Source of the DNA: Coriaria nepalensis
Lineage: Eukaryota > Streptophyta > Magnoliopsida > Cucurbitales > Coriariaceae
NCBI GenBank assembly: GCA_027186245.1
Contig: CP114497.1
Location: 2,549,501-2,613,500, forward strand
Length of the DNA stretch: 64,000 bases
Direction: 5' to 3'
Position numbers and translations under genes: made by a program. Below the pieces are notes generated by a model. It made no database searches. It saw nothing but the letters and a program-made list of their open reading frames with translations, and was not told the DNA's origin. Each line of letters begins with the position of its first letter. Positions within the stretch are counted from its first letter, which is position 1. Positions 1 through 16,300 of this stretch are shown one piece after another.

Positions 1-3384
<3,384 letters not shown>

Positions 3385-4238
3385 AGGTGAAAGGAAAATC
3401 ATTTGTATAGCAAGCATTTCTTGCCTTTTAATTCCATTCTTTGCCACCTTAAAAGGGGGAAAAAGAGAAAAGAGAACAAAAAGAAAATCGCGGGGATCTC
3501 GGTATCTATGGAGTATGGAAATCTCCTTCCCTCGGCCCCGCCCTAATCGTATTTATAGGTATATATATATATTTAGGTTTCTAATTTAAAATCATATTTT
3601 TGTTCAATATGGAACGTCAAGTAATTTGACTGAGCTGTTTTCTTTGTCCTCCTCTCTGTTGATGTGGATGCTGTACATAGTAATTTATCAATGAAGTAAA
3701 CAAGTGTGGAAGTTATTTTGACCTGTTTTGATGATTTCTCCTCTTTAACGGTTGAGCTACACATGCAGCATGCACGAATGGTACAAACCCTGCCAACACC
3801 GGTGGACGCTTACCAATGAGCAAAAAGATAACTATAAATTCCCTACTTGAATTACATCAAGTCGGATATCCAACCCGAAACTAAAAGTATCAAAAATGTT
3901 CGACCCATATACAACCTGCTGGGTTGGCGGGTCGACCTCGCATCACCGGTGGATGCATACAATATTTAAAAAGAAGTTAAAAAAAAAAAGAAAAAAGAAA
4001 AAAGAAAAAGGGACGCTGTTCTCGTTAGTCGTTTCACTTCCTGGCGGCAAAATTGCAAAGTTTAGGGATTTCTCTCTCGCGTCTTTCCTCCTACCTCACT
4101 TTTGCTTCCCGGCCTCTCACGTCACTTCTGCGATTCCTCGGTTCGCTTAACTCTCATTTCGTCGATCGTTAGGGTTGCGCTAGGCGATAAGGCGTTGTAG
4201 ATGTACTGTTAAAAGAGGATTATTTATTTATTTTCCCG
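3385..4238. other. Spacer: 3' UTR of the AAA ATPase gene and PMS1 promoter/5' UTR
   Basis: No coding exon is seen. The first few hundred bases are probably the 3' UTR of the ATPase gene. An A-rich stretch at about 3975-4011 is followed by C/T-rich sequence from about 4020 that looks like the PMS1 transcription start region, including a TTAGGGTT half telobox near 4168. Confidence 0.5.
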
Positions 4239-7200
4239 ATGGAAGGAGGAACTGGAGCTGATTCTCCTACCATTAAGCCTATCAGCAAAAGCGTCGTTCA
4301 CAGGATTTGCTCCGGACAGGTGATTGTGGACCTCTGCTCCGCCGTGAAAGAGTTGGTCGAGAACAGCTTGGATGCAGGTGCTACGAGCATTGAGATTTCC
4401 TTGAGAAATTTCGGCGAGGAGTGGATTCAAGTCAGTGATAATGGGTCTGGAATTTCTCCTACTAACTTCGAGGTATTATTATTGGCTGTATTGATCTGAG
4501 TTGTTTCTAAATTTAGCTCAATCTTGAGTAGCAGCTCAAATTAATTCTTGGTTTGCAACTTTGCATCAACGGTCTTTCGAGCTGTTCGATCAATTTCTTG
4601 AATTTGGTTATTGTCTGATTTGTTTCAGGTTCTTGCACTAAAACATCATACTTCAAAATTAGCTGATTTTCCCGATCTTCAGTCTCTGACCACGTTTGGC
4701 TTCAGAGGAGAGGCAATAAGTTCCCTCTGCGCTCTAGGGGCTTTGACCGTTGAAACAAGGACAAAAAATGAGCCAATTGCTACAAATTTAACTTTCGATC
4801 ATTCAGGAGTGCTAGTAGCAGAAAAGAAAACTGCACGTCAAATCGGTACAACTGTCACAGTCAAGAAACTGTTTTCCAATTTACCGGTTCGGAGCAAAGA
4901 ATTCAGTCGTAATATTCGCAAGGAATATGGAAAACTTATTTCGTTATTGAACGTGAGTTTCTCTGCCCTATGAACTAACTTCATCAACTGTCATGTTGGA
5001 AATACCGCAATTGCTCTTTATAGTTCTTATGGTGAAAACAGTGAGCTCTTATATGGTATTCAGTAATCCCTTTCTGTGGGAAGGACTTACCTTTCTTCAT
5101 TTTGCATTTGATTTGTTTGATGACTCCTATTTTTTAGTAATTAGTCTTAAATTTTCAGGCTTATGCCATCATGGAAAAAGGGGTTCGTTTTGTATGTTCT
5201 AACACAACTGGAAAAAATGTGAAGTCTGTTGTACTTAAAACTCAAGGAAGTGGTTCTCTTAAAGATAATATCATAACTGTTCTTGGCATGACCACGTTCA
5301 ACTGCTTGCAGCCTGTAAACCTCTGCATATCAGAGGATATTAAAGTCGAAGGTTTCCTGTCGAAGTCTGGACAGGGAAGTGGAAGGAATTTGGGAGATAG
5401 ACAATTCTTTTTTGTAAATGGTCGTCCTGTGGATATGCCAAAAGTTAGCAAGCTTGTGAATGAGTTATATAGAGGTGCAAACTCCAGGCAATATCCCATT
5501 GCAATTATGAACTTTTCTCTTCCGTCCAAAGCATGTGATGTCAATGTAACTCCAGATAAAAGAAAAGTATTCTTTGCAGATGAAATTTTCATATTGCAAG
5601 CATTAAGGAAGGGATTGCAACAGATATATTCTCCTAGTAATGCATGTTATTCCGTCAATAAAGTTGATGATTCACCTAAAAGTGAGGACCATTTGGATTT
5701 GTGCGCTCGCCAGGAGAAACCCAGTATGCTATTGGGTCAGTTCTCACCAGATGGCAGTAATGCATGTTCTTCTGCCAATAGTGTTGATAATCCAACTAAA
5801 GACTTAGACTTCTCTGATTTGTGTACTCATCGAGAAAAATCCAGTATGCTATTGGATCAGTTCTCATGTAATCCTAAAGAAGTTTGTACTAGCGAAAATA
5901 TTGCAGAGGTTGATGTTCCTCTCCAGACAATTGAAAATGAAGAGCAGCACTCAGATGTTAGAAAAGGATTAATCATAGACAGTGAGGAAAATACTACCAG
6001 GAAGGATTTCACTCTCAGACTACATGGATTAAAGAAGGCTGAGGCTTCTTTAAATGGAAGAAGAGGGAAACCGACAACTAACCATAACAGTATGAAAAGT
6101 GATTCTCATGCTTCTTCCTCTTTGAATGACCATGATTCTCCTTCCTCATTGAAAGCAATTAAGAGTGGAAACCTTTCAAGCTGTATTCAATCATCACTTA
6201 ACAAGTTTGTCACTGTAAATAAAAGAAAGCATGAAACTATCAGTAGACCGTTGTCAGAAGTCCCCATTTTGAGAAGCCATACTCTTGACAGTGAATTAAA
6301 CCAAAACAGTTCTGAAAAGTTGGTCATAAGCTTAAAATCTCCAGTTAGCAGTCACCATGCTAATGAATCGTTGGAGAGGGATGGGAAAGAGCCTTCCAAG
6401 TATTTTAGAACAGACAAGACCTTGGATAATATTGCATGTCCACCTCCTGTTAGTGGTGGAGAAACTGGACAGGTAAGCAGGCCGAAACTTGTACTTGATT
6501 TTATGAACTTGTACCTTCCAGTTTACCCAGCTCACTAAAAGAGTTCTTTATTGTTCATATAAGTCACTTTTGAGGTAGAAAGTAATGGATATTTTTTAGA
6601 ACTATTCCGCCCTGCGGGATCCCCTCTCAATTTTTTTGATATTGAGTGAGGGAAATCATGCATGTACTTTCTTTGTTTCCTGAAACTTTTTATGTTCCTG
6701 TCATAACCATTTCACTTGCAGGAGTTTGGTGATAAAGATAAGTTGCTGCCTCCATCTGAAGTGGTCTCAGGAGGTACTTCTGGCAAGGCTCTTGAGAGTT
6801 TTTCAGAATATACGTCTCTTGGCAGTCAATCCATACCTTCCTCTGGTTTATTGTTGGATTCTCCAAAGCCTTCTGGTGATCTGAAGATATGTTCAACCTT
6901 GAATTTTAATTTCCAAGATCTGAAGGCAAGGAGGCAGCAGATACAGTCAAAATTCCAGTTGAGAGGCTATACATGTGGAAAAGTGAAAACGAAGAGGTCT
7001 GTTAAGTATTAAGTACATTCTTGTAATGAGTAAACTCTTTAAACGTCTTAATCTTTTTATTAGTTGCTCTTTTTATTGATGGTTTGCTCAGTTGCTATGC
7101 TGCTGCAACTCTAGAGCTTTCTCAACCAGATGATGAAGAGCGAAAAGCAAGAGCTCTAGAAGCAGCTACAAGGGAGTTGGAAAGATTTTTCAGAAAGGAA

Positions 7201-9118
7201 GATTTTAGCAGAATGAAGGTTTTTGCATGTTCCCGCTTGCTACTTCTCATCTTAGTTTATTTAATTGTTAGAACTAGTATCTGTATTATGGCTAAGCTTA
7301 TTCGCCTAGGCATCTTGGTTGTGTTGGTTAGAACTACTCCCAGTAGACCATTATGAAAACCCCTAATATAAGAAAGCATGGTCACCTGTATGGGTGTTTG
7401 ATTCCTTCCATGAACAATTAATGTTTATCAATCAAGGACTATTGGGTTTGAGTAACATTACTGGAGTAGGGTTAGGCTTTTAACTTCTGATCACATAGGG
7501 TTCTTTCAGCAAATATATAAATTATTTGACATTGTTGAACCTGTCACAAGATGTTTATCCATAGTTAATTATAGATGCATTCACCTCCTGATAAAATTGT
7601 TGAAAATGACAAAAAGTTGTATCTGTTTTGCAGGTGATTGGGCAATTCAATCTTGGATTTATCATTGGAAAATTAGATCAAGATTTATTTATAGTTGATC
7701 AGGTATGTTCGGTTACATGATATTGGGCTACTCTGTTCTTCAGTTTCTACATGTGCTGCTATATCTTAATGTGTCTACTTTTAGGTTCTATAGTATCTTG
7801 CAATTCTATGTGTTTTAGACAAAAGTAACCACAACTCTGATCTTAATTTTAGCATGCTGCTGATGAGAAGTACAATTTTGAGCGACTATCAGAATCAACT
7901 ATCTTGAACCAACAGCCCTTGCTTAGGTGAGGACCTTATTATTAGACTGAATAGTTGGCTAATTTCAATTTAGTTTCCATGTACCCCTCAGAGCATTGAG
8001 GCGTCTGGGTGATACTACTAGATTGTTGGGTGGTAGTGGCAAATAAAAGAAAGGCATTTAATAATCCAAAAGCTTAAGCTGTCAGAAATGGAGGATAACA
8101 AATGTGAGTAAGCAGGCTTTCTAGAAAAGTTCCACTTGGTCACATGTTGTTATTAGAGAAGCATCCTTATAAAGAGGTCTAATTTCGGAGTCGGTAAAAT
8201 AGTAAGCATCCAAGCACAGATGGTGTTTCTGATTCATGGTAGAGAAGATCTAATTGGTTTTTACCTTGCAGCCTTAGTTCATGCATTTCTATATGCTACT
8301 ACGCTTCTCAGGCTGTAGAATTGTTTATGTAGGCCATTGAGGTTGGAATTATCTCCTGAAGAAGAAGTAGTTGCTTCTATACACATGGACACAATCAGGT
8401 GCAGACTTCAGCTGAGAGATTTTGCCTTTATTTTATCATCTTTTCATGATTGTGTCCATTTCTGAAATACCGATAATCTGATGTCTTTTCATCAAGTTCC
8501 TTTCTATGTCAGGAAGAATGGATTCAATCTGGAAGAAGATCCACTTGCTCCACCTGGTCATCATTTTAAATTAAAATCCGTACCATTCAGTAAAAACATT
8601 ACTTTTGGGGTCGAAGGTACTTCTTAACTTTTAGTTTGGATGAAACTGGTTTAAGGGATAAATTATCTATTGGTAATATGTATTTCAACAGATGTGAAGG
8701 ATCTGATCTCTACTCTAGCTGATAGTGAAGGGGAATGCTCTATAAAGGGTAGTTACAAAATGGACACTCCAGATTCTGTTTGCCCTTCTAGAGTCCGTGC
8801 CATGCTGGCATCGCGTGCATGTAGATCCTCCATTATGATTGGTGATCCCCTCCGAAGAAACGATATGCAAAAGGTTAAATAATTGCCTTGAAAAAAATGA
8901 AGCTTTTCTTTTTCTCATTTGGATCGTTTAATTTTGGTCTGCAATTTAATATGATATGGTGTGGGGTGTTGTTTCAGATAGTGGAGCATTTGGCAAAGCT
9001 CAAGTCTCCATGGAATTGCCCGCATGGTAGGCCCACCATGCGTCACTTGGTGGACCTTGCCACCATTCACAAACAGTCTGATGAAGAAAACGATCGAGCA
9101 GACCTCTCAACACTGTGA
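4239..9118 (+). CDS. PMS1: DNA mismatch repair protein PMS1 (MutL homologue)
   Basis: MutL-family subunit that pairs with MLH1 (MutL-alpha) and nicks DNA during nuclear mismatch repair. Eleven exons: 4239-4472, 4629-4952, 5159-6472, 6722-6996, 7092-7218, 7634-7702, 7853-7926, 8333-8398, 8513-8616, 8692-8873 and 8978-9118. They sum to 2910 nt (969 aa), close to known plant PMS1. GHKL ATPase motifs are at the N-terminus: ELVENSLDAG (residues 38-47), DNGSGI (67-72) and GFRGEAISSL in exon 2. The long exon 3 carries the end of the N-terminal domain and a low-complexity linker. The endonuclease motif DQHAADEKYNFE (about 780-791) spans exons 6 and 7; the partner motifs ACRSSIMIGD (about 905) and CPHGRP (about 937) are also intact, so the nuclease should be active. 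The ATG was chosen because the family N-terminus (ISKSVVHRICSGQV) follows at once. The linker holds an in-frame 120-bp tandem duplication. Confidence 0.97.
5636..5875 (+). repeat. In-frame 120-bp tandem duplication inside PMS1 exon 3
   Basis: Two adjacent units, 5636-5755 and 5756-5875, both begin AGTAATGCATGTT and both carry the block CCAGTATGCTATTGG followed by TCAGTTCTCA. The period is exactly 40 codons. The units are diverged, especially in the middle, so this is not a fresh copy. It lies in the linker between the ATPase and endonuclease halves of PMS1. Confidence 0.85.
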
Positions 9119-10091
9119 TAGTGTATTCTCTCTTTTAAGTTATGAAGAAAGAAGCCAAGTACGTAATGTAAAAAGAAACCATGAAAAAATTTGGACTGTA
9201 AAGTGTACACGTTCAGTGCCCCATTATGCGGTCGAATCGCATTCGCTTGAATATTTTAGCTCGAGTTGAGGTAGGCTGGATCACAGGGACCGAATGTTGA
9301 TCTGAAAAGCGGACAGGCTCAATAAGAGAAATGATCCAACAATAGTTTCAACATAAAATTATTGATCGTTGGATTGGGGTCAATCTGACAGGCCATATTG
9401 GATCAGGGGGTGGGGGGGACACCGGCCCCCTTATCCTTCTACCACTGCTAGGAGGGGAAGGGGGGTATTCGCTGCTCTGTGAATCCAGCCTCCCGCAATG
9501 CCCTCCAAACTACGGGACGTTTTACTTGGGTTTCGGCCCAGGAAACAAGGCCCACTCTTGGCCTGGAATGGGCGTTACCGAGCTCGCCAACTACAGTAGC
9601 ATTAAAAATTAGCTTATAAACGTTTACAAAAGTTGCTTCCTTTTCGATGTGTTTGTTACATAAGGTAAGGTATACCTTATTATTGTTTTTCTTAATTTAA
9701 AAAAAAAAAAAAAAAGGAAAAAGAAAAAAAAAAAAATCAATTATTTAGGAAACTTCTGTTTAGATATTTCTGCAAAAACCCGCTCAATCCCCTAAAACCT
9801 CCTACCCGCTCGAAGCTTGAGCTCTACTCTTTTCGCTCAGAAAGGCCGATCGGAAACGCTGCCATCTCTATCGGTCCGCCATCCTTCACTGGTAACTTCA
9901 ATTCTCGCTCGACTTAGTTTTTTTAAGACCGAGGTTTTCTTTGAGTTTCTCCTAACGTTGTTCTTTTCAGCCACTTTCCGATGGATTCTAACTTTTTTTT
10001 TTTTTTTTAAGTTAACAGATTTCTTTTTGTTTTCGTTTTTTCTACAGGGTTTTTTGTGCTTCTTCTTCGGTCGTTTTTTGTCTACAAGAAG
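9119..10091. other. Spacer: PMS1 3' UTR and LSM4 promoter/5' leader
   Basis: No gene is seen. The stretch holds the PMS1 3' UTR, a locally G/C-rich patch around 9400-9540, a poly-A tract at about 9698-9736 and, from about 9790, the likely LSM4 leader. A GT at 9892 and a TCTACAG at 10041-10047 could bound a 5'-UTR intron, but the sequence after that AG is T-rich, so I hold this loosely. Confidence 0.4.
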
Positions 10092-11821
10092 ATGGTATGC
10101 TATTGATTTTTACCAATAGATAGGAAAAAATGCGCTTGCTTTGCTTCTTTTTTTTTCCTCCTAAAGAGAATAGATCCTTGAACTGGGGAAGTAATTTCAA
10201 ACAAAATATTTTCAATGCTTGAATTCGATTATTTTATTGGACTTATTCGGTTTTATTATTATTTTTTCTCTTAATTGGGATTACATAATTTTTAACCCTA
10301 GCATTTTTTTCATTTGCTCTTCCGATCTCACCTCTCAAAAAATCTAATGTTGCAGCTTCCTCTTTCGCTACTTAAAACTGCACAAGGGCACCCTATGGTA
10401 TATCATTGTCTCCAACTCTAGTATAAAAGATTTGGTTTTTATTTTGTGTGGATCGATTTTCAGATCATGATTAACTGTTTCTATATGGTCTTAGTTGGTG
10501 GAACTGAAGAATGGGGAGACTTACAATGGACATTTAGTCAACTGTGATACGTGGATGAATATCCATCTTCGTGAAGTCATATGCACCTCTAAGGTATTAC
10601 ATACCTTAGCTTTTTCTTTCTAGTGGGTTGTTTTCTATATGTGCACTTCTAGGGTAAATTGGTTTCTTATATACATCATAACCAATTTGTGCATTATCGG
10701 TCTGTAGGATGGAGATCGCTTTTGGAGAATGCCTGAATGCTACATCCGTGGCAATACAATCAAGTACCTCCGTGTTCCTGATGAGGTATGCTTATGAGTT
10801 GCTATATGAACTCTTTTTAAGTATTATGACATCTCATTTATGCATGGCTTGAATTCATGTTTGCTAGCACAAGGATATAATAAAATAATTAACATTTGGA
10901 GGGCTTAGGTTTTCATGTTTATTGAAAGGGGTTCTCTAAAAAATAAATAGGCATTTTATAAGTATTCAAAGTGCATGCCATACAATTTAGGTTGGCATAT
11001 TGGTTGCATTTGCTTCCTAGAATTGTAGTTCCAAGACATGGAAAGTAGTTATATAAAACATGGTTGCAACTGAGCAAAGTAGCCTATTATCTCAGCTGTC
11101 AATTCCATTAAGCTATGTTTATACATGTATTTCAGGTCATTGATAAAGTTCAAGAAGAAAAGACCCGTACAGGTATGAATGATCTCAAATACGGTTGCTT
11201 TTACCTATCTGTCTGGGGTGATGCTCTCTTTTCTATCTCTCTCCTTCAGTAAAAAATGAAACAACAAAAATAATTTCTCGAGTGGTGAATTGGAACGATA
11301 TAATTTGCAAGTTGATGTGTTATCATTGTTCTGTTAGGGATGATAGAATCTTACACACAATTAATCTATCTTGTCTCAAATGCGACCCTTTACAGATAGG
11401 AAACCACCTGGGGTAGGCCGTGGAAGAGGAAGAGGCAGAGAGGATGGAGCTGCTAGGGGTATAGGTGGAGGACGAGGCAGAGCTGGGCCAGGGACCAAGC
11501 CTGGTGCAAGCAGAGGTGATTTTCATTTACCTCCTCTTATTCTTTTACATTTCAAGTTGATTGATAAATATGATATGAAAGTAGTTTTTAATCTGATTAA
11601 GATGGTTATATTTTTTGACTTGCTTCTTCATTATATTCCGATTATATTTAATAGCATAATAGAAATTTTGGTCAAACGAGTAATGATCTAATAAAGTTTT
11701 TGGAATCCGTTTATGCTGCATGATCCTACGTAGACTTAGACTTGCTTCTATTTCCAATTATGATTGATAATAACATCATCTATTCATTTTGGTGATAGGT
11801 GGAGGCAGAGGGAGAGCTTGA
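10092..11821 (+). CDS. LSM4: U6 snRNA-associated Sm-like protein LSm4
   Basis: Subunit shared by the nuclear LSm2-8 ring, which binds the 3' end of U6 snRNA for splicing, and the cytoplasmic LSm1-7 ring, which promotes mRNA decapping. Seven exons: 10092-10094, 10356-10397, 10495-10593, 10708-10785, 11136-11172, 11396-11515 and 11799-11821, giving 133 aa. The first coding exon is just the ATG, with the donor directly after it. The Sm1 motif ([20 protein letters not shown]) is in exons 2-3 and the Sm2 motif ([14 protein letters not shown]) in exon 4. The C-terminus is an RGG-type tail ([10 protein letters not shown] and further GR repeats), typical of LSm4 and a likely target of arginine methylation. 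It is convergent with the p23 gene. Confidence 0.96.
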
Positions 11822-12609
11822 TCCTATTTGAGGGAATGAGAGATTCTGTGTGTAAGTGTTACTTACATTCGGAGGATCTTTTACGCCTGCACCCTATATG
11901 TATGTTAAAGGTGTGGGTGATTTTCAGTGGCATGGACCATTATATGTGTTGTGATTTATCCTCAAGGGGAGCAGCAGATCTGAGAGTAGTTACTTGTGAT
12001 CAAATTGTTCGTTAAATTAAATTAGCTCAGCACAGCTCTCTCTCTCACAGACTTGCGTAGTAGAGGTGAATGTAACATTAACGTTATATCGGCAACATCA
12101 AGTTTATATTGTTAAGAACGATATCAATTTCCACAAGCTAAAACATTATTGATATTACGCTCTAGCCAATATATCAAAACGAAGTTGACCACCCGATGAC
12201 GATCAGGGTCTAAACTCAATCGTCTGAAACAACTAATGGCCCATGTTCCGTCTAAATATTTACGATGTCGCTAAACAGAATTGAGTGGCGTAGAAACATA
12301 AATTATACACGTTCTTGCACCCAAATTGATTTCAAAACCAAAATAAATCTCAAGAAAATGGGGATACGATCTTGCATTTTGACATAAAATCATCCATGAC
12401 GCAAAAGAACCAAAGACTTAACAATACTTAATTCAGGAATTCTCATAATTTAGAGTTGGGCCTATGAATTCAACACTTCGTAAAACATCGACTTCGCTCG
12501 GTTAGGTAGACAGACACATGGAACCTTGCCAGCCACAGAGGCTGAAAATTTCAACCATGACTAAAAGTCATTGGCTGATGCCCTCTAATATTATGAACCA
12601 AAACAAAAA
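11822..12609. other. Convergent spacer between LSM4 and the p23 gene
   Basis: The two genes end towards each other. The spacer should hold both 3' UTRs; I see no further coding potential or structured element. Confidence 0.5.
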
Positions 12610-14361
12610 TCATGTGCTCTGCACACCTTCCTTCTCCTCCGGCTTTGCAGCTCCTTCCGCCTCTTTACTACTGCTTTGTTCTCCAGGCTTTGCCACTTCT
12701 TGCTCTGCAAGACAGTCGGAGAAACAAAATTATTATAGTAACCTAATTAGGCCACCTGTTATACTAGGACTGCAATCAATCCAACAGTCCGGCGCATTCT
12801 AATTACTGAAATTTCAGATCAGATATGGGTTTACCTTCATCATCACTATCATCAAAGTCACCATCCCCCATACCCATTCCACTCATGTCCGGCATGCCCA
12901 TTCCACCCATGCCGGGCATGCCCATTCCACCCATGCCCGGCATGCCCATTCCACCCATGCCCGGCATGCCCATTCCACCCATGCCCGGCATGCCCATTCC
13001 ACCCATGCCCTCCATGCCTCCAAATTTCTGTAGGGTATTTAATTTATTAGAACAAAGATGTACAGAAGAGATCACTCTAACTAGTAAAAATAATGCTTAC
13101 GGAGAAGTCCATCCCTCCCAAATCCATGTCACCAAGACCTGATCAAATGAAACAACATTGAAATAGATGCACATTAGTGGAGATGGCATAAACTTTCAGG
13201 TTAAAAACCACAAGCAGAGAAATTTGTTAAATAAAGCTGCACATCAGTTTCATACCTGCACCAGTATCTTCATCTTCATCCACCCATTTGTCCCAATCCA
13301 CTTTGACATAATGTGGAGGCTTGCCATCTCCACGCAAAAGCTTCTTCCACCATCCTGCCTCGGCCTTCTCTAGAATGCAAAATATGCTCCGCACTCCTAA
13401 ATTGATTTTGCTTTCCTATCACACCAGAAACAAGATCCAAAATCCAAAATCCAAAATCCAAAATCAAAAATAAAATATGATTATATCCATTTTCTAAGGA
13501 AGCCTATCAAGCCCGCAGCAGACAAGTACTATACATGTTTCCTGAAACCGCAAGAGGGAAATGAAAAGCCAAAACCTTAAGTTCAATATTAGAGAAGACT
13601 ATGGATACTAGAGAGTTTACACCAATAAGAAATAAAAATAACACTCACCTCAACGTTAACCTTATCAAAAAGCTCCAACTTCAGTTCATATTGGTTGTTT
13701 CCAGTTCCGGCACTGCCTGAGAAAGTGAACACTCCCTCAGGTTCGAGATTGACTTTAGAATCTTTAGAATCTGGAAGTAGCACAGTGATAAAGACCTTGT
13801 CCAACCTCTGGGCCCATTTCACCTCAGGATGACGACTACTGAAATTGAATCAAGATTAAAACCATAACTGGACCTATGAATCGCAGCCCAAAGATATACA
13901 TGACAACAAAAAGACATGATCCACAATAACAGAAATCCAAAATGGTCATAATATCAAACTTGTTACAGAATCTGTATACTTACAATACAATGACAAATCA
14001 TCCTCCTAGTTCTGTTGGTTATTGAACACACACAAAAAAAAACCCTAAATTTTACGTCATAACCAAGTAAAGACAAAACTAAACCAGCACATGATCATCA
14101 TTTCTCCAAACTAAGAGATTGTAAGACCAAACATTTCCAGCCGAAAAAAAAACCCTAAAAACCCGATCAAAGCTAACGGACTACTGAATTTTCAGACACG
14201 CATCTCAGCAACCAAACAGGATTCAAATAAGAAAAAAAAAATACAAGACTGAGAACCATAAAAAACTGTACTGTACATAAATCAAAACTTCAAGAACTCC
14301 AAATCAGAGAGAACAACAAATAGAGAGAATAAAGAGGAAAGAGATAGAAAGCTTACGTCAT
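12610..14361 (-). CDS. Co-chaperone p23 (CS domain), p23-1-like
   Basis: Small Hsp90 co-chaperone with a CS (CHORD-SGT1/p23) beta-sandwich domain, acting in the cytosol and nucleus. Six exons, transcript order: 14361-14357, 13838-13649, 13415-13256, 13138-13101, 13027-12835 and 12704-12610, giving 226 aa. Exon 1 holds only ATG plus two bases. The CS domain covers about residues 1-110, with the p23 signatures HPEVKWAQR near the start and WWKKLL and [13 protein letters not shown] further on. After it comes a Met/Gly-rich tract of repeated MGGMGMPG units (plant p23-1 isoforms have similar GMG tracts) and an acidic tail (GDFDDSDDE, then Glu/Lys-rich). A telobox (AAACCCTAA) lies just upstream of the ATG, common in housekeeping and growth-linked plant genes. 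Confidence 0.95.
12873..13016 (-). repeat. 24-bp coding minisatellite in the p23 gene (6 units)
   Basis: Six head-to-tail 24-bp units start at 12873, 12897, 12921, 12945, 12969 and 12993. The consensus on the + strand is CCCATTCCACCCATGCCCGG followed by CATG. The middle three units are identical; the two edges have changed. Each unit encodes eight residues of the type MGGMGMPG, so gains or losses of units keep the frame. Confidence 0.95.
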
Positions 14362-14393
14362 TGCTTCTGATTGGAGAAAGCGGGGAAAAATGA

Positions 14394-14402
14394 AAACCCT
14401 AA
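14394..14402 (+). promoter_or_regulatory. Telobox in the p23 5' leader
   Basis: AAACCCTAA, 33 bp upstream of the p23 ATG. This motif is enriched near transcription starts of plant translation and cell-cycle genes. Two more related motifs (AACCCTAAA) lie inside p23 intron 1. Function is inferred from the motif only. Confidence 0.45.
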
Positions 14403-16300
14403 AGAATGGATAAAAGCAGAGCAAAGAGAAGCTCAAACCCTGAGACTGAGGTCTTTTAAAGCGAGGTGTGCGTGTAGAGAAAGCGTTGCCTGCCGCTTCT
14501 AGTACTTTCTATTTTTCTTTACCCTTTTGCCATCGTGATCCATCGTGATCGTTCGGTTAAGTCCAAATCTGACCGTAGATTTGTATTCATGGACCTTCAT
14601 GAAGATCGTACAGACAGTTGGACTGATAAAGCCCGCTACCTTACAGTGGGCTAGATGTGCCAAAACTGGACAAAACTGGACAAGGCGGAGTAGCTGTTTG
14701 GATCTGGTCTCGACGGCCCAAACGATCGTAGTTTCGGTTGCTCCACTATGTACCTCCTACGGGCTTAATATCCATACATTCCAAGCCTGCTATTTAATAA
14801 GCCTGGTAGTAGTTTGTAAGGTTTAAAGGTAAAAAATTTACCGCACTTTATAATAAGACTAAAAAATTTACTGCATTTTGTGAAGAACACTAAATGTATT
14901 TTGAAATAGACAAAAATATCTTCTCCATTATTTAATATGTGCAAAAAATCCTTATTAATACATACCTTTTATTATTAATATAATGCTGAAGTCTCTCTCA
15001 TATCTCATATTTGGGAATGAAAATTAGATCCCATGGTCCGGGTTTTGAAACCCATACTTGGATCATGATCTGGGTTTCGAACCCAGATCATGTTATCTGA
15101 TTTTTATATTTAGATTTGAGATATGAAAGAAAAAAAAAAAAAAAAGAGGGAGGCCGGCATCATGGTTGTATGAAGAGGTGGTTGTCTACCTTCGACGGCG
15201 AGGATCAATTAAATGACGAGATCAATGAAATTAAAAAAAAAATGAAACAAAAATAAGAATATTTGTTAGACCTTATAACTTAACCATATGATCTAATATA
15301 TAAGCAAAAATATATATAAAAGAGGAATTTCCTTCCAATATTTTTAAAATTTTGAAACCATTTTCTAAACAACTGGTTTAAATACTTTATCATTGTCATA
15401 AATCTGAAACAAGTCAGTCATTTCAATAAGTTAATGCAAAATAAAAGGAGATGTAAGATAATAAACACCATAAAGTCGAATAGTATAATCATAAAATATT
15501 TCTAAAATGTATATAAATTTTTCAAGTATATCTCAATAAGAACTATTCAACGGAACATGAGATCACGATAATGAAAAAAATCACTAATTATTTTTTTATG
15601 TGGGAGGGTACTTTTTAACATCAAATATATAGAATTTCATCTTACCAACATATTAGTTCCAAACTTTTGAGGTTTCACATTGAATACCCTATAATATCTT
15701 TTAAACTTAGCTAGCCTAGAATTCGAACTACTAATTCAAGATAATATCAATCGAATTTTATCAACAAAACAATTTACTTGTTATTTTTTCATACTTGATT
15801 TTATAATGAGGTTTATGGTGTGGGAAAACTTCACCATTATATTGGCTAAGCTATGATTCAAATAAAGAGACAACCTTTATGTTTACCATAACATTATCCA
15901 AAGTTATAGATATATAATGGCTTTTGATATCAAACTCACTCAAAACTTTCATAATTAAATCACATATATTTTTGTTGGCATGTGCTTCATTTATAACTCT
16001 AAATCATATTATTATTTTTTATTTAAGGTCCATTCTAAATTTAAGTAATATTTAGAACGTGCATTCCAAATATCAGAAAAAAAGTAAGATTTAAATCACC
16101 ACATTCTAATTTTAATTCATTTTTTTTTCTTAAAATATGCAAGTATGTCAGATTTAGTAGTATCATCATTCGTCAACATTCAGAGAAAGAGAGAGAGAGA
16201 GAGAGAGGAGTCGCAACTGTTAAGAAAATGGTAGAGAAAAATGATGAAATACGACTCCTAAATTAGTTGTATTTCAGTCGACTTGTGTTTTTATCTTTTT

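Noticed and set aside
9817..10119. 100-codon plus-strand Phe-rich open frame
   Set aside because: Falls in the T-rich LSM4 leader, has no ATG-supported family similarity and overlaps the LSM4 start.
12873..13016. Regular 24-bp repeats resembling a CRISPR array
   Set aside because: No spacers, units are directly adjacent, inside a plant coding exon.
12825..13142. Pro/Met-rich plus-strand open frame
   Set aside because: Antisense of the p23 minisatellite; the minus strand gives a proper p23 protein with matching splice phases.
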